Shown here: positions 6,841 to 13,362 of the stretch, piece after piece
Numbering within the stretch: the stretch's first letter is position 1
Layout of the letters: each line of letters opens with the position of its first letter
Source of the DNA: Actinomycetota bacterium
GTDB taxonomy: Bacteria; Actinomycetota; Acidimicrobiia; Acidimicrobiales; Microtrichaceae
Assembly: GCA_005777415.1 (NCBI GenBank)
Contig: SXMI01000151.1
Location: forward strand, 1 to 13,397
Direction: 5' to 3'
Length of the DNA: 13,397 nucleotides
Translations under genes and position numbers: made by a program
The notes under the pieces: generated by a model
Seen by the model: the letters and a program-made list of their open reading frames with translations, nothing else
Databases searched by the model: none
Told to the model about the DNA's origin: nothing

Positions 6841-8235
6841 GTGCCCGCCGAGTTGTGGGCTCTCGGGTCGGGGGCGAGACTGGCCCCCGTGTGGACCCCG
6901 TTGCTCCGTCAGGGGATCGTCCGTCTGGTCCTGGCCCTGAACGCCCGCTACCCGGTGCACCGGAACCGGGTCCTGACCATCCCGTCGTTCTTCGCGTCCT
7001 GGCTCACCACCGAGGCGGCCCCGGTGTGGGCGGGATGGTGGATCGTCCGGACCGCCGTGAGCCTGTCGGGCCGCCGGGAGCGTCTCCGGGCCGGCGATGT
7101 GGTCGGACTGGGCCTCACCGCCGCGGCCACGGGCCTGCTCGCCCGTGAGATGGTCGACGGCATCCGGTCCGACGAGCAGTTCCGGGGTGCCCTGAGCCCG
7201 CTCGTCCCGGCGGAGGAGCTCGACGACCGGCCCCGGTGCGATCGGCGGGGGTCGCTGGTGCCCTGGTTCAACGGTCGCCGCCATCGCAGCCGTCACCGCG
7301 GGGTCGTGTTCTCCGAGGTCGACGGTCACCGGCTGAAGCTGGACGTCTACGAGCCGGTGACGCCGCCGGCGCCGGGGGAGCGGCGTCCGGCGATCATCCA
7401 GATCCACGGCGGTGCCTGGGTGATCGGCTCCAAGGACGAGCAGGGGATCCCGCTGCTCAACCACCTGGCGGCGCAGGGGTGGGTCGGGTTCAACGTCGAG
7501 TACCGGCTCAGCCCGAACGCCAAGTTCCCCTCGCACCTCGTCGACTGCAAGGCGGCGTTGGCCTGGGTGCGCGAGCACGCCGACGACTACGGCGTGGATC
7601 CCGACTTCATCGCGGTGACAGGTGGGTCCGCCGGCGGCCACCTCTGCGCGCTGATGGCACTCACGGAGAACGATCCGACGTTCCAGCCCGGGTTCGAGGA
7701 GTCGGACACCTCGGTCCAGGCGGCGGTCCCGTTCTACGGGGTCTACGACCTGTTGGACCGCGGCCGGGACCAGGTCGACACGTTCCTCCGGTTCATGGAG
7801 GAGGTGGTGATGGGCACCCACCCGGAGAAGGATCCCGAGGGGTGGGCCGCCTACTCGCCGATCGATCGGATCCACGGCGACGCACCTCCGATGATGATCG
7901 TCCACGGCGATGCCGACGTCCTGGTGCCCGTCGGCGGCGCCCGGCGGTTCACCGAGGCGCTGGGACGGTCGTCGTCCAACCCGGTCGTGTACGTCGAACT
8001 CCACGGCGCCCAGCACGCCTTCGAGGTGTTCCCGTCGTTCCGGACGGTGCGGACCGTCGAGTACGTCGAGCGGTTCCTCACCTGGGCCCACGACCACCGT
8101 GCATCGCTCGCTCCGGGCGAACCGGTCCAGGCGGGTCCACCCGCCGTGGGGTCGGCGACGCCCACAATGTCGGGGCATGGCACGGGACCCGGAACCCGAT
8201 CCGCGGTCACCGGCGGAGCTCGACGAGTCGACTGA
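6841..8235 (+). CDS. Alpha/beta hydrolase (HSL-type esterase/lipase) with membrane-prone N-terminus
   Basis: A 464-residue carboxylester hydrolase. Numbered from 6841, the oxyanion-hole motif is HGGAW at 189-193, the nucleophile is S263 in GGSAGG, the acid is probably D359 in HGDADVLVPV and the histidine is H392 in GAQHAF, so the triad looks complete. About 170 residues precede the catalytic core, including LTIPSFFASWLTTEAAPVWAGWWIV and a second hydrophobic stretch (GDVVGLGLTAAATGLLA), suggesting membrane association as in related actinobacterial lipases. A second possible start is GTG at 6889, preceded by GAGACT and 7 bases; neither start has a ribosome binding site, but codons 6841-6888 have coding-like G/C third positions. 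It is divergent from WS/DGAT, so it may hydrolyse the neutral lipids made there (inference). Its last 59 bases overlap the YibE/F gene. Confidence 0.9.
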   Translation: MPAELWALGSGARLAPVWTPLLRQGIVRLVLALNARYPVHRNRVLTIPSFFASWLTTEAAPVWAGWWIVRTAVSLSGRRERLRAGDVVGLGLTAAATGLLAREMVDGIRSDEQFRGALSPLVPAEELDDRPRCDRRGSLVPWFNGRRHRSRHRGVVFSEVDGHRLKLDVYEPVTPPAPGERRPAIIQIHGGAWVIGSKDEQGIPLLNHLAAQGWVGFNVEYRLSPNAKFPSHLVDCKAALAWVREHADDYGVDPDFIAVTGGSAGGHLCALMALTENDPTFQPGFEESDTSVQAAVPFYGVYDLLDRGRDQVDTFLRFMEEVVMGTHPEKDPEGWAAYSPIDRIHGDAPPMMIVHGDADVLVPVGGARRFTEALGRSSSNPVVYVELHGAQHAFEVFPSFRTVRTVEYVERFLTWAHDHRASLAPGEPVQAGPPAVGSATPTMSGHGTGPGTRSAVTGGARRVD

Positions 8236-9529
8236 GCTCGACCCGGTCGCCGTCCACGATCACGCTCATCACCCGCACGGGCACTCCCACGACCTCGCCG
8301 AGCTGTCCGGCGGGATCGACGAGGGGCTCCGCCGTCGGATCCAGGCCACGGCTGCGGTCCTCTTCGTCTGCACGATCGTCGGGATCGTGGTGCTGTGGCC
8401 GTCGAGCAGCAGTCGGCCGGACCCCGGCTCGCTCGGCGTGGCCGACGGCTACTTCGACGCCACGGTGGTGGCCGTCGAGGAGTTCGCCTGCCCGGGCGCC
8501 GACACGGGTGCGTCGGGCTCCGCCACGACGACGGCGGTCGCGCCGTCGCCGGCCGACGAACCGGCGGACGGCCTGTGCCAGACCGTCACGTTCCGCCTGG
8601 AGCAAGGACCGGACGCCGGCGAGGAACGATCGGTCGAGCTCTTCGACTGGGGCCCGTACCCCGAGGTGTCCGTGGGGGACCGACTCGTCGTCCCCTACCT
8701 GGAGGACGCCCTGCCGGAGTTCCAGTACGCGCAGGCCTTCGAACGGGAGCGCCGGTGGCCGCTCGTCCTGCTGGCGGGGCTGTTCGCCGCCCTCGTCGTC
8801 GTCCAGGGTGGGCTCCGCGGGTTCGCGGCGCTGGCCGGGTTGATCGCCAGCATCGGGGTGATCGTCGTGTTCGTCCTGCCGGCGCTCGTGAGCGGGGAGC
8901 CGCCGGTGGCCGTGGCGATCGTGGCGGCGTCGCTGGTCGCCTACCTGGCGCTCTACCTGGCGCACGGGTTCAGTCCGCTCACGACCGTGGCGTTGCTGGG
9001 CACGCTTGCGTCGCTGGTCGTGGTCGGGATCCTGTCCTGGGTGTTCACGGAGCTGACCGTGCTGTCCGGGCTCTCCGAGGAGGCGCAGTACATCCGGGCC
9101 TTCGGTGGCGACCTCCAGTTCGGCGGACTGCTGCTCGCCGGGATCATCCTGGGTGCACTCGGGGCGCTCGACGACATGACGGTGACCCAGGCGTCGGCGG
9201 TCGCCGAGTTGCACCGGGCCGATCCGACGATGGGGTTCCGCGAACTGTTCCGGGCCGGTTCACGGATCGGTCGGGACCACATCGCCTCGACGGTGAACAC
9301 GCTGGCGCTCGCCTATGCGGGCGCCTCGCTGCCGCTGCTGTTGTTGTTCGTCGAGTTCGACCGGCCGCTGTCGCGGGTGTTGACCTCGGAGGTCGTGGCG
9401 ACGGAACTGGTCCGGACGCTCGTCGGGTCCATCGGCCTGGTGGCCTCGGTGCCCCTCACCACCCTGTTGGCGGCCCGGCTCGTTGCGCCGCTGCGGACGG
9501 GGCGCGACCGCAGCATCCTGGCGCGATGA
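8177..9529 (+). CDS. YibE/F-family multipass membrane protein with His-rich N-terminus
   Basis: Starting at the ATG at 8177 gives 450 residues. The N-terminus carries seven histidines in residues 27-38 (HDHAHHPHGHSH). A membrane segment follows at about 58-75, then a predicted external region to about 193 with two cysteines (C105, C134). A bundle of about seven further hydrophobic segments lies at roughly 195-210, 216-235, 243-262, 268-291, 315-331, 371-391 and 412-434. LGALDDMTVTQAS (327-339) and RDHIASTVNTLALAYAG are hallmarks of the YibE/F family, whose function is not well established. A transport role is often suggested. The His cluster could bind metal such as Zn or Ni, but this is inference. 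The start lies inside the 3' end of the hydrolase gene, a 59-base overlap in another frame. The gene ends 16 bases from the convergent VOC gene. Confidence 0.88.
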   Translation: MARDPEPDPRSPAELDESTELDPVAVHDHAHHPHGHSHDLAELSGGIDEGLRRRIQATAAVLFVCTIVGIVVLWPSSSSRPDPGSLGVADGYFDATVVAVEEFACPGADTGASGSATTTAVAPSPADEPADGLCQTVTFRLEQGPDAGEERSVELFDWGPYPEVSVGDRLVVPYLEDALPEFQYAQAFERERRWPLVLLAGLFAALVVVQGGLRGFAALAGLIASIGVIVVFVLPALVSGEPPVAVAIVAASLVAYLALYLAHGFSPLTTVALLGTLASLVVVGILSWVFTELTVLSGLSEEAQYIRAFGGDLQFGGLLLAGIILGALGALDDMTVTQASAVAELHRADPTMGFRELFRAGSRIGRDHIASTVNTLALAYAGASLPLLLLFVEFDRPLSRVLTSEVVATELVRTLVGSIGLVASVPLTTLLAARLVAPLRTGRDRSILAR

Positions 9530-9545
9530 GTCCCGGTCGCTGACC

Positions 9546-10022
9546 TCAGCTGGTCGGCCGGTTCGCTGAGCCCCACCGCCGGGTCACCGCAGCCCAGTCG
9601 AGGGGCCGGGTGACGGCGTGCTCGCCGAACGAGCCCCACGCGTCGGCCGGAAGCTGCCAGCAGACCTCGAACTCGATGCCGTCCGGGTCCCGGGCGTACA
9701 CGCTGAGGGCCACGCCGTGGTCCGACTCGCCGACCAACGCCCCGAGTTCGAGGAGCCTCGCCCGTCGGTCGACGAGGTCGTCGAACTCCTCGACCTCCCA
9801 GGCGAGGTGGTAGAGGCCGAGGCCACGACCCGGGCCGCCCGGGACCGCCGGGATCTCGAAGAGGCCGAGGTCGTGGTGGGCGTCGCTGGCCGGGAGGGTG
9901 AGGAACACCGCGCCTCCCAGGTCCTCGACGACGTCCATCCCCAGCGCGGAGCGGTAGAAGTCGGCCGACCGGCTGGCGTCGGACACGTACAGCACCGCGT
10001 GCTGGAGTCGCCGGACGGCCAT
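9546..10022 (-). CDS. VOC-superfamily (glyoxalase/extradiol dioxygenase-fold) protein
   Basis: A 158-residue protein with the paired beta-alpha-beta-beta-beta modules of the vicinal oxygen chelate fold. The start LQHAVLYVSDASRSADFYRSALGM is typical. Likely metal ligands are H8, H72 in YHLAWEV and E119 in DPDGIEFEV, the pattern of catechol 2,3-dioxygenase-like and related lyase/isomerase members. The substrate cannot be assigned; metal-dependent ring cleavage, glyoxalase-like chemistry or binding are all possible. The ATG at 10022 follows the yceI stop after one base (TGA-G-ATG), with GAGGGAG 6 bases upstream inside yceI, so the two genes are almost certainly translated from one mRNA and share the promoter in front of yceI. 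Confidence 0.9.
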   Translation of the reverse strand: MAVRRLQHAVLYVSDASRSADFYRSALGMDVVEDLGGAVFLTLPASDAHHDLGLFEIPAVPGGPGRGLGLYHLAWEVEEFDDLVDRRARLLELGALVGESDHGVALSVYARDPDGIEFEVCWQLPADAWGSFGEHAVTRPLDWAAVTRRWGSANRPTS

Positions 10023-10023
10023 C

Positions 10024-10575
10024 TCAGGCTCCCTCGCCGAGCGGTCGGACGGCCTCGACCTCGAGGGTGATGTCGACCTGCTTGCCGACGACCAGGCCGC
10101 CGGTCTCCAGCGTCTGGTTCCAGGTCAGGCCGAAGTCGGTCCGGTCGATCCGGGTCGACGCCGAGAAGGCGACCCGACCCATGCCGTAGGGGTCGTCGAT
10201 CTCGCCGTCGAAGGAGGTGCGGAGCTCGACGCTGCGCGACGTGCCCCGGACGGTCAGGTCCCCGGTCACGATCCAGTCGTCACCGTCCTGGCGGATGCCG
10301 GTGGAGGTGAAGGTGAGGGTCGGGTGCGACTCCACGTCGAGGAAGTCTGCGGAACGCACGTGGGTGTCGCGTCCCTCGTCCCGGCTGTCGAAGGAATCCG
10401 CCTGGATGGTCACCGACACGGCCGAGGCGGCCGGGTCCGGATCGATCGTGAGGCTGCCCTCGAACGACGTGAACTCGCCTCGCACCCTGGCGAGGCCGAA
10501 GTGGCGGACGGCGAATCCGACGCTGCTGTGGGAGGGGTCGATGGCGTAGGTGCCGGGGGTGGGGAGGTTGCTCAC
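10024..10575 (-). CDS. YceI-family lipid/isoprenoid-binding protein
   Basis: A 183-residue YceI-like protein, a lipocalin-like beta barrel that binds isoprenoid or other amphiphilic chains. Family features are TYAIDPSHSSVGFAVRHFGLARVRGEF at about 9-35, the central RDTHVRSADFLDVESHPTLTFTST, GDLTVRGTSRSVEL and the closing RTDFGLTWN segment. There is no signal peptide, so it should be cytoplasmic, unlike E. coli YceI. The GTG start at 10575 has AGGAG 5 bases upstream. It is the first gene of a two-gene unit with the VOC protein and is divergent from a MarR regulator whose likely operator covers this gene's promoter. The natural ligand is unknown. YceI genes next to MarR regulators are common in actinobacteria, as I recall. 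Confidence 0.94.
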   Translation of the reverse strand: MSNLPTPGTYAIDPSHSSVGFAVRHFGLARVRGEFTSFEGSLTIDPDPAASAVSVTIQADSFDSRDEGRDTHVRSADFLDVESHPTLTFTSTGIRQDGDDWIVTGDLTVRGTSRSVELRTSFDGEIDDPYGMGRVAFSASTRIDRTDFGLTWNQTLETGGLVVGKQVDITLEVEAVRPLGEGA

Positions 10576-10640
10576 GTTCGCTCCTGTTCGGGGGCCGCCC
10601 GGTGGGTGCCGGAGGGTTGCGGCTCCGTGCCGCAGTCAGC

Positions 10641-10670
10641 ACTGTACCGACCTATTAGTTGATATGTCAA
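10641..10670 (-). promoter_or_regulatory. Promoter of the yceI-VOC unit
   Basis: On the minus strand a perfect -35 box TTGACA (10670-10665) is followed by an 18-base spacer and TACAGT (10646-10641), which fits a -10 box. Transcription would start near 10634, giving a leader of about 60 bases that contains the yceI ribosome binding site. The -35 box lies inside the palindrome at 10656-10673, so a bound regulator would block RNA polymerase. Confidence 0.7.
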
Positions 10671-10673
10671 CTA
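10656..10673. promoter_or_regulatory. Probable MarR operator palindrome
   Basis: TAGTTGATATGTCAACTA is an 18-base inverted repeat: TAGTTGA and TCAACTA are exact complements, and only one of the nine pairs (T10663/G10666) is mismatched. It is AT-rich in an otherwise GC-rich region. Length and symmetry fit MarR-family operators. It sits between the divergent marR and yceI genes and overlaps the yceI -35 box, so repression by the adjacent MarR is the simplest reading. Confidence 0.75.
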
Positions 10674-10739
10674 TCTGATCGCGGTTCGAGCGGACGGTCG
10701 ATCACGGCACTCGCCCGGCGACGCGCCGTCCGCGGCCGG

Positions 10740-10745
10740 TACCAT
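10740..10745 (+). promoter_or_regulatory. Candidate -10 box for leaderless marR
   Basis: TACCAT matches TANNNT and ends 7 bases before the GTG at 10753. No Shine-Dalgarno sequence is present. The spacing is identical to that in front of the ligase gene at 1764. No clear -35 box is seen. The MarR palindrome lies about 67 bases upstream of this box, so autoregulation through it would act from a distance. Confidence 0.5.
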
Positions 10746-10752
10746 CCGGACC

Positions 10753-11274
10753 GTGAACGATCGACCGCCGACCGACGAGTGCGATGTCGATCCCGGCGGC
10801 TCGTCGATCCGGACCTTCGGGCTGCTGCTCGAGGCCCATGCCCGGCTGACCCGGGTGCTCGACGACGAGCTGCGCGCCAGCGACGGCATCACGCTGCAGA
10901 CCTACGAGGTGCTCCTCCGTGTGAGCCGGTCGCCCGAGGGCCGGGTTGCGATGTCGGAACTGGCCCAGGTGCTGGCGCTCACCAACGGCGGGGTGACGCG
11001 ACTGGTCGATCGGCTGGAGGGTGAGGGTCTGGTCGAGCGGCGGGCGTGCCCGACGGACCGCCGGGTCGTCCACCTGGTCCTGACCCGGCGGGGCCGCAAC
11101 GTCCTCCGGCGTGCCACCGAGCACCACATCGAGTCGCTCGAGCGCCACCTCGACGGTCGACTCGACCCGGTGGACCGGGACGTACTCGACCGCTCGTTGG
11201 ACCGGCTCCGGCGGACCTGCGACGAGTGGCGGCCCGGCGCAGCGCACGAACGGACGGTGGGGCCGCCGGCCTGA
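10753..11274 (+). CDS. MarR-family transcriptional regulator
   Basis: A 173-residue winged-helix regulator. The recognition region MSELAQVLALTNGGVTRLVDRLEGEGLVERRACPTDRRVVHLVLTRRG lies at about residues 67-114, with the classic MarR wing ending in DRRVVHLVLTRRG. N- and C-terminal helices would form the dimer interface. It probably acts as a cytoplasmic repressor released by a small phenolic, lipid-like or oxidant signal. The signal is unknown. The likely target is the 18-base palindrome in front of the divergent yceI-VOC unit. Acetoacetyl-CoA synthetase follows after 30 bases on the same strand and is likely cotranscribed. The GTG start appears leaderless. Confidence 0.93.
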   Translation: MNDRPPTDECDVDPGGSSIRTFGLLLEAHARLTRVLDDELRASDGITLQTYEVLLRVSRSPEGRVAMSELAQVLALTNGGVTRLVDRLEGEGLVERRACPTDRRVVHLVLTRRGRNVLRRATEHHIESLERHLDGRLDPVDRDVLDRSLDRLRRTCDEWRPGAAHERTVGPPA

Positions 11275-11304
11275 GGCCCGCCGACCCCTGCTCGACCCTG
11301 CATC

Positions 11305-13362
11305 GTGTCCGCCATCCCTGAGTTCGCGACCGAACCGCTCTGGGTCCCGCCGCCGCACCGCGTCGCCGCCTCCGCCATGGAGCGCTTCCGTCTGGCGGCG
11401 GTCGAACGCTGCGGGCGCGACCTGCCCGACACCACGGCGCTCCACCGGTGGTCGGTCGACGAACCCCGGCCGTTCTGGGGCCTGCTCGCCGAGCGACTGC
11501 TCGGTGCCGGGGTCGGTGGACCGGACTGGGGCGCCTCCGTGCTCGGGCCCGCCCTCGTGGGCCCGAGCGGCGCGGCGATCGCCGGGGCCCGGTGGTTCCC
11601 CGACGCCCGACTGAACGTCGCCGAGCACATCCTGGACGGCGGCGGTGCGACCGGTCCGCTGGTCGTATCGGTCGACGAGCGCGGTGGCCGGATCGAGTTG
11701 TCGCGCGCCGTTGCCCGCGACCTGGTCGGACGGTACGCGTCGGCGCTGCGCCACTCGGGTGTCGGAGCTGGCGACGTGGTGGCCGCGTGGATGCCCAACG
11801 TCGCCGAGACGGTCCTGGTGATGCTGGCCGCAGCGTCGATCGGAGCGGTGTTCACGTCCACCTCGCCGGACTTCGGCGTGGACGGCGTGCTCGACCGCTT
11901 CGGCCAGGTGCGGCCCCGGGTCCTGGTGGCCGCCGACGGCTACTCGTACGGCGGCAAGCGGTTCGACCGGCGGGCCGAGGTGGCAGCGGTTGCTCGGCAG
12001 TTGCCGGACACCACCACGGTGCTCGTCGGGTTCCTCGAGGACGGTGTCGCCGGTGACCCCCGGACGTCCTCGGGTTCCGTCCCGGGGGCCGTTCCGCTCG
12101 GCGACTGGCTCGACGACGCACCCGAGGATCCACTCCGCTTCGAGCAGTTGCCGTTCGACCACCCCTGGTACGTCCTCTACAGCTCCGGCACCACGGGCGT
12201 GCCGAAGTGCATCGTCCACCGGACCGGCGGTGTGCTGCTCCAGCACCTCAAGGAGCACCAGTTGCACGTGGACCTGCGACCCGGTGACCGGGCCTGCTAC
12301 TTCACGACCTGTGGGTGGATGATGTGGAACTGGCTGGTGTCCATGCCGGCGTCCGGGGTCACCCCGGTGCTGGTCGAGGGCAACCCGTTCCACCCCGGTC
12401 CGGAGGCGCTCTGGCAGTTGGTCGAGTCGGAGCGGCTCGACTTCCTGGGGGTTTCGGCGAAGTACCTCGACGCCGTCCGGACCAGTGGCCTCCGGCCGGC
12501 GGAGGCGGTGGACCTGAGCAGCCTGCGGACGGTGGCGTCGACCGGTTCGCCGTTGTCACCCGAGGGATTCGAGTGGGTGGCCGGTGCGGTCGCTCCGGGG
12601 GTCGGGCCCGACGGCCTGCACCTGGCGTCGATCTCCGGCGGCACCGATCTGTGCGGGTGCTTCGCCGCGGGCGACCCGACGCTCCCGGTGTACGCCGGTG
12701 AGATCCAGGGTCCGGCGCTGGGTATGGCCGTCGACGTGTGGCGCTCCGACGGGGACCCGGCCGAGGTGGGCGAGCGCGGCGAACTCGTCTGCACGCAGCC
12801 GTTCCCGTCCACGCCGTTGCGGTTCTGGGGCGACGAGGACCCGGAGTCGCCGGGCGTCGTCCCCGGACCCCGGTACCGGGCGGCCTACTTCGAGGGCTTC
12901 CCCGACGTGTGGACCCATGGCGACTTCGCCTCGTGGACCCCCCATGGTGGTCTGGTGATCCATGGCCGCTCCGACACCACGCTCAACCCCGGAGGGGTGC
13001 GGATCGGGACCGCCGAGATCTACCGGCAGGTCGAGGGCGTCGACCGGGTGGTCGAGTCGCTGGTGTTCGGCCAGGAGGTCGACGACGACGTTCGGATCGT
13101 GCTCCTGGTTCGACTCGCCGGCGGAGAGGTCCTCGACGACGACCTGGTGGCCGAGATCCGTGGTCGGGTGCGAACCGGCTGCACGCCCCGCCACGTGCCG
13201 GGGGTGGTGGTCCAGGTCGACGACCTGCCGCGCACGCGCTCGAACAAGCTCGCCGAGCTCGCCGTGGCCGACCGGGTCAACGGCCGGGAGGTCCGGAACA
13301 CGGGTGCGCTCGCCAACCCCGAGGCGCTCGACCACGTCGCCGAACGGGTCCCCGCCCCCTGA
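11305..13362 (+). CDS. aacS: Acetoacetyl-CoA synthetase (acetoacetate-CoA ligase)
   Basis: A 685-residue AMP-forming ligase that converts acetoacetate, ATP and CoA to acetoacetyl-CoA in the cytoplasm, allowing use of ketone bodies or PHB breakdown products. The N-terminus EPLWVPPPHRVAASAMERF (10-28) is the acetyl-CoA-synthetase-type N-domain. Further motifs are YSSGTTGVPKC at 292-302, FTTCGWMMWNW at 333-343, SGGTDLCGCF at 444-453, THGDFASW at 537-544 and GRSDTTLNPGGVRIG at 554-568; these distinguish it from acetyl-CoA synthetase. The catalytic lysine K648 is present, but in RSNK rather than the common SGK. The ending ALANPEAL is typical. The GTG start lacks a ribosome binding site and may be coupled to marR, whose stop is 30 bases upstream. 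A C-rich repeat begins right at its stop codon. Confidence 0.95.
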   Translation: MSAIPEFATEPLWVPPPHRVAASAMERFRLAAVERCGRDLPDTTALHRWSVDEPRPFWGLLAERLLGAGVGGPDWGASVLGPALVGPSGAAIAGARWFPDARLNVAEHILDGGGATGPLVVSVDERGGRIELSRAVARDLVGRYASALRHSGVGAGDVVAAWMPNVAETVLVMLAAASIGAVFTSTSPDFGVDGVLDRFGQVRPRVLVAADGYSYGGKRFDRRAEVAAVARQLPDTTTVLVGFLEDGVAGDPRTSSGSVPGAVPLGDWLDDAPEDPLRFEQLPFDHPWYVLYSSGTTGVPKCIVHRTGGVLLQHLKEHQLHVDLRPGDRACYFTTCGWMMWNWLVSMPASGVTPVLVEGNPFHPGPEALWQLVESERLDFLGVSAKYLDAVRTSGLRPAEAVDLSSLRTVASTGSPLSPEGFEWVAGAVAPGVGPDGLHLASISGGTDLCGCFAAGDPTLPVYAGEIQGPALGMAVDVWRSDGDPAEVGERGELVCTQPFPSTPLRFWGDEDPESPGVVPGPRYRAAYFEGFPDVWTHGDFASWTPHGGLVIHGRSDTTLNPGGVRIGTAEIYRQVEGVDRVVESLVFGQEVDDDVRIVLLVRLAGGEVLDDDLVAEIRGRVRTGCTPRHVPGVVVQVDDLPRTRSNKLAELAVADRVNGREVRNTGALANPEALDHVAERVPAP

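Noticed and set aside
5444..6940. Open frame of 498 codons on the plus strand opposite WS/DGAT
   Set aside because: It is the complement of a gene with intact WS/DGAT motifs and has no motif of its own.
7910..8176. Longer N-terminal extension of the YibE/F protein reading back to 7910
   Set aside because: This would lie entirely within the hydrolase's catalytic C-terminal region in another frame and gives a low-complexity Arg/Ser-rich sequence. The ATG at 8177 gives a family-like N-terminus.
6544..8178. Open frame of 544 codons on the minus strand opposite the hydrolase
   Set aside because: Antisense shadow of a gene with a complete catalytic triad; it would also overlap the start of WS/DGAT.
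10702..12393. Open frame of 563 codons on the minus strand opposite marR and the synthetase
   Set aside because: It spans two well-supported genes and their spacer and has no recognisable domain.
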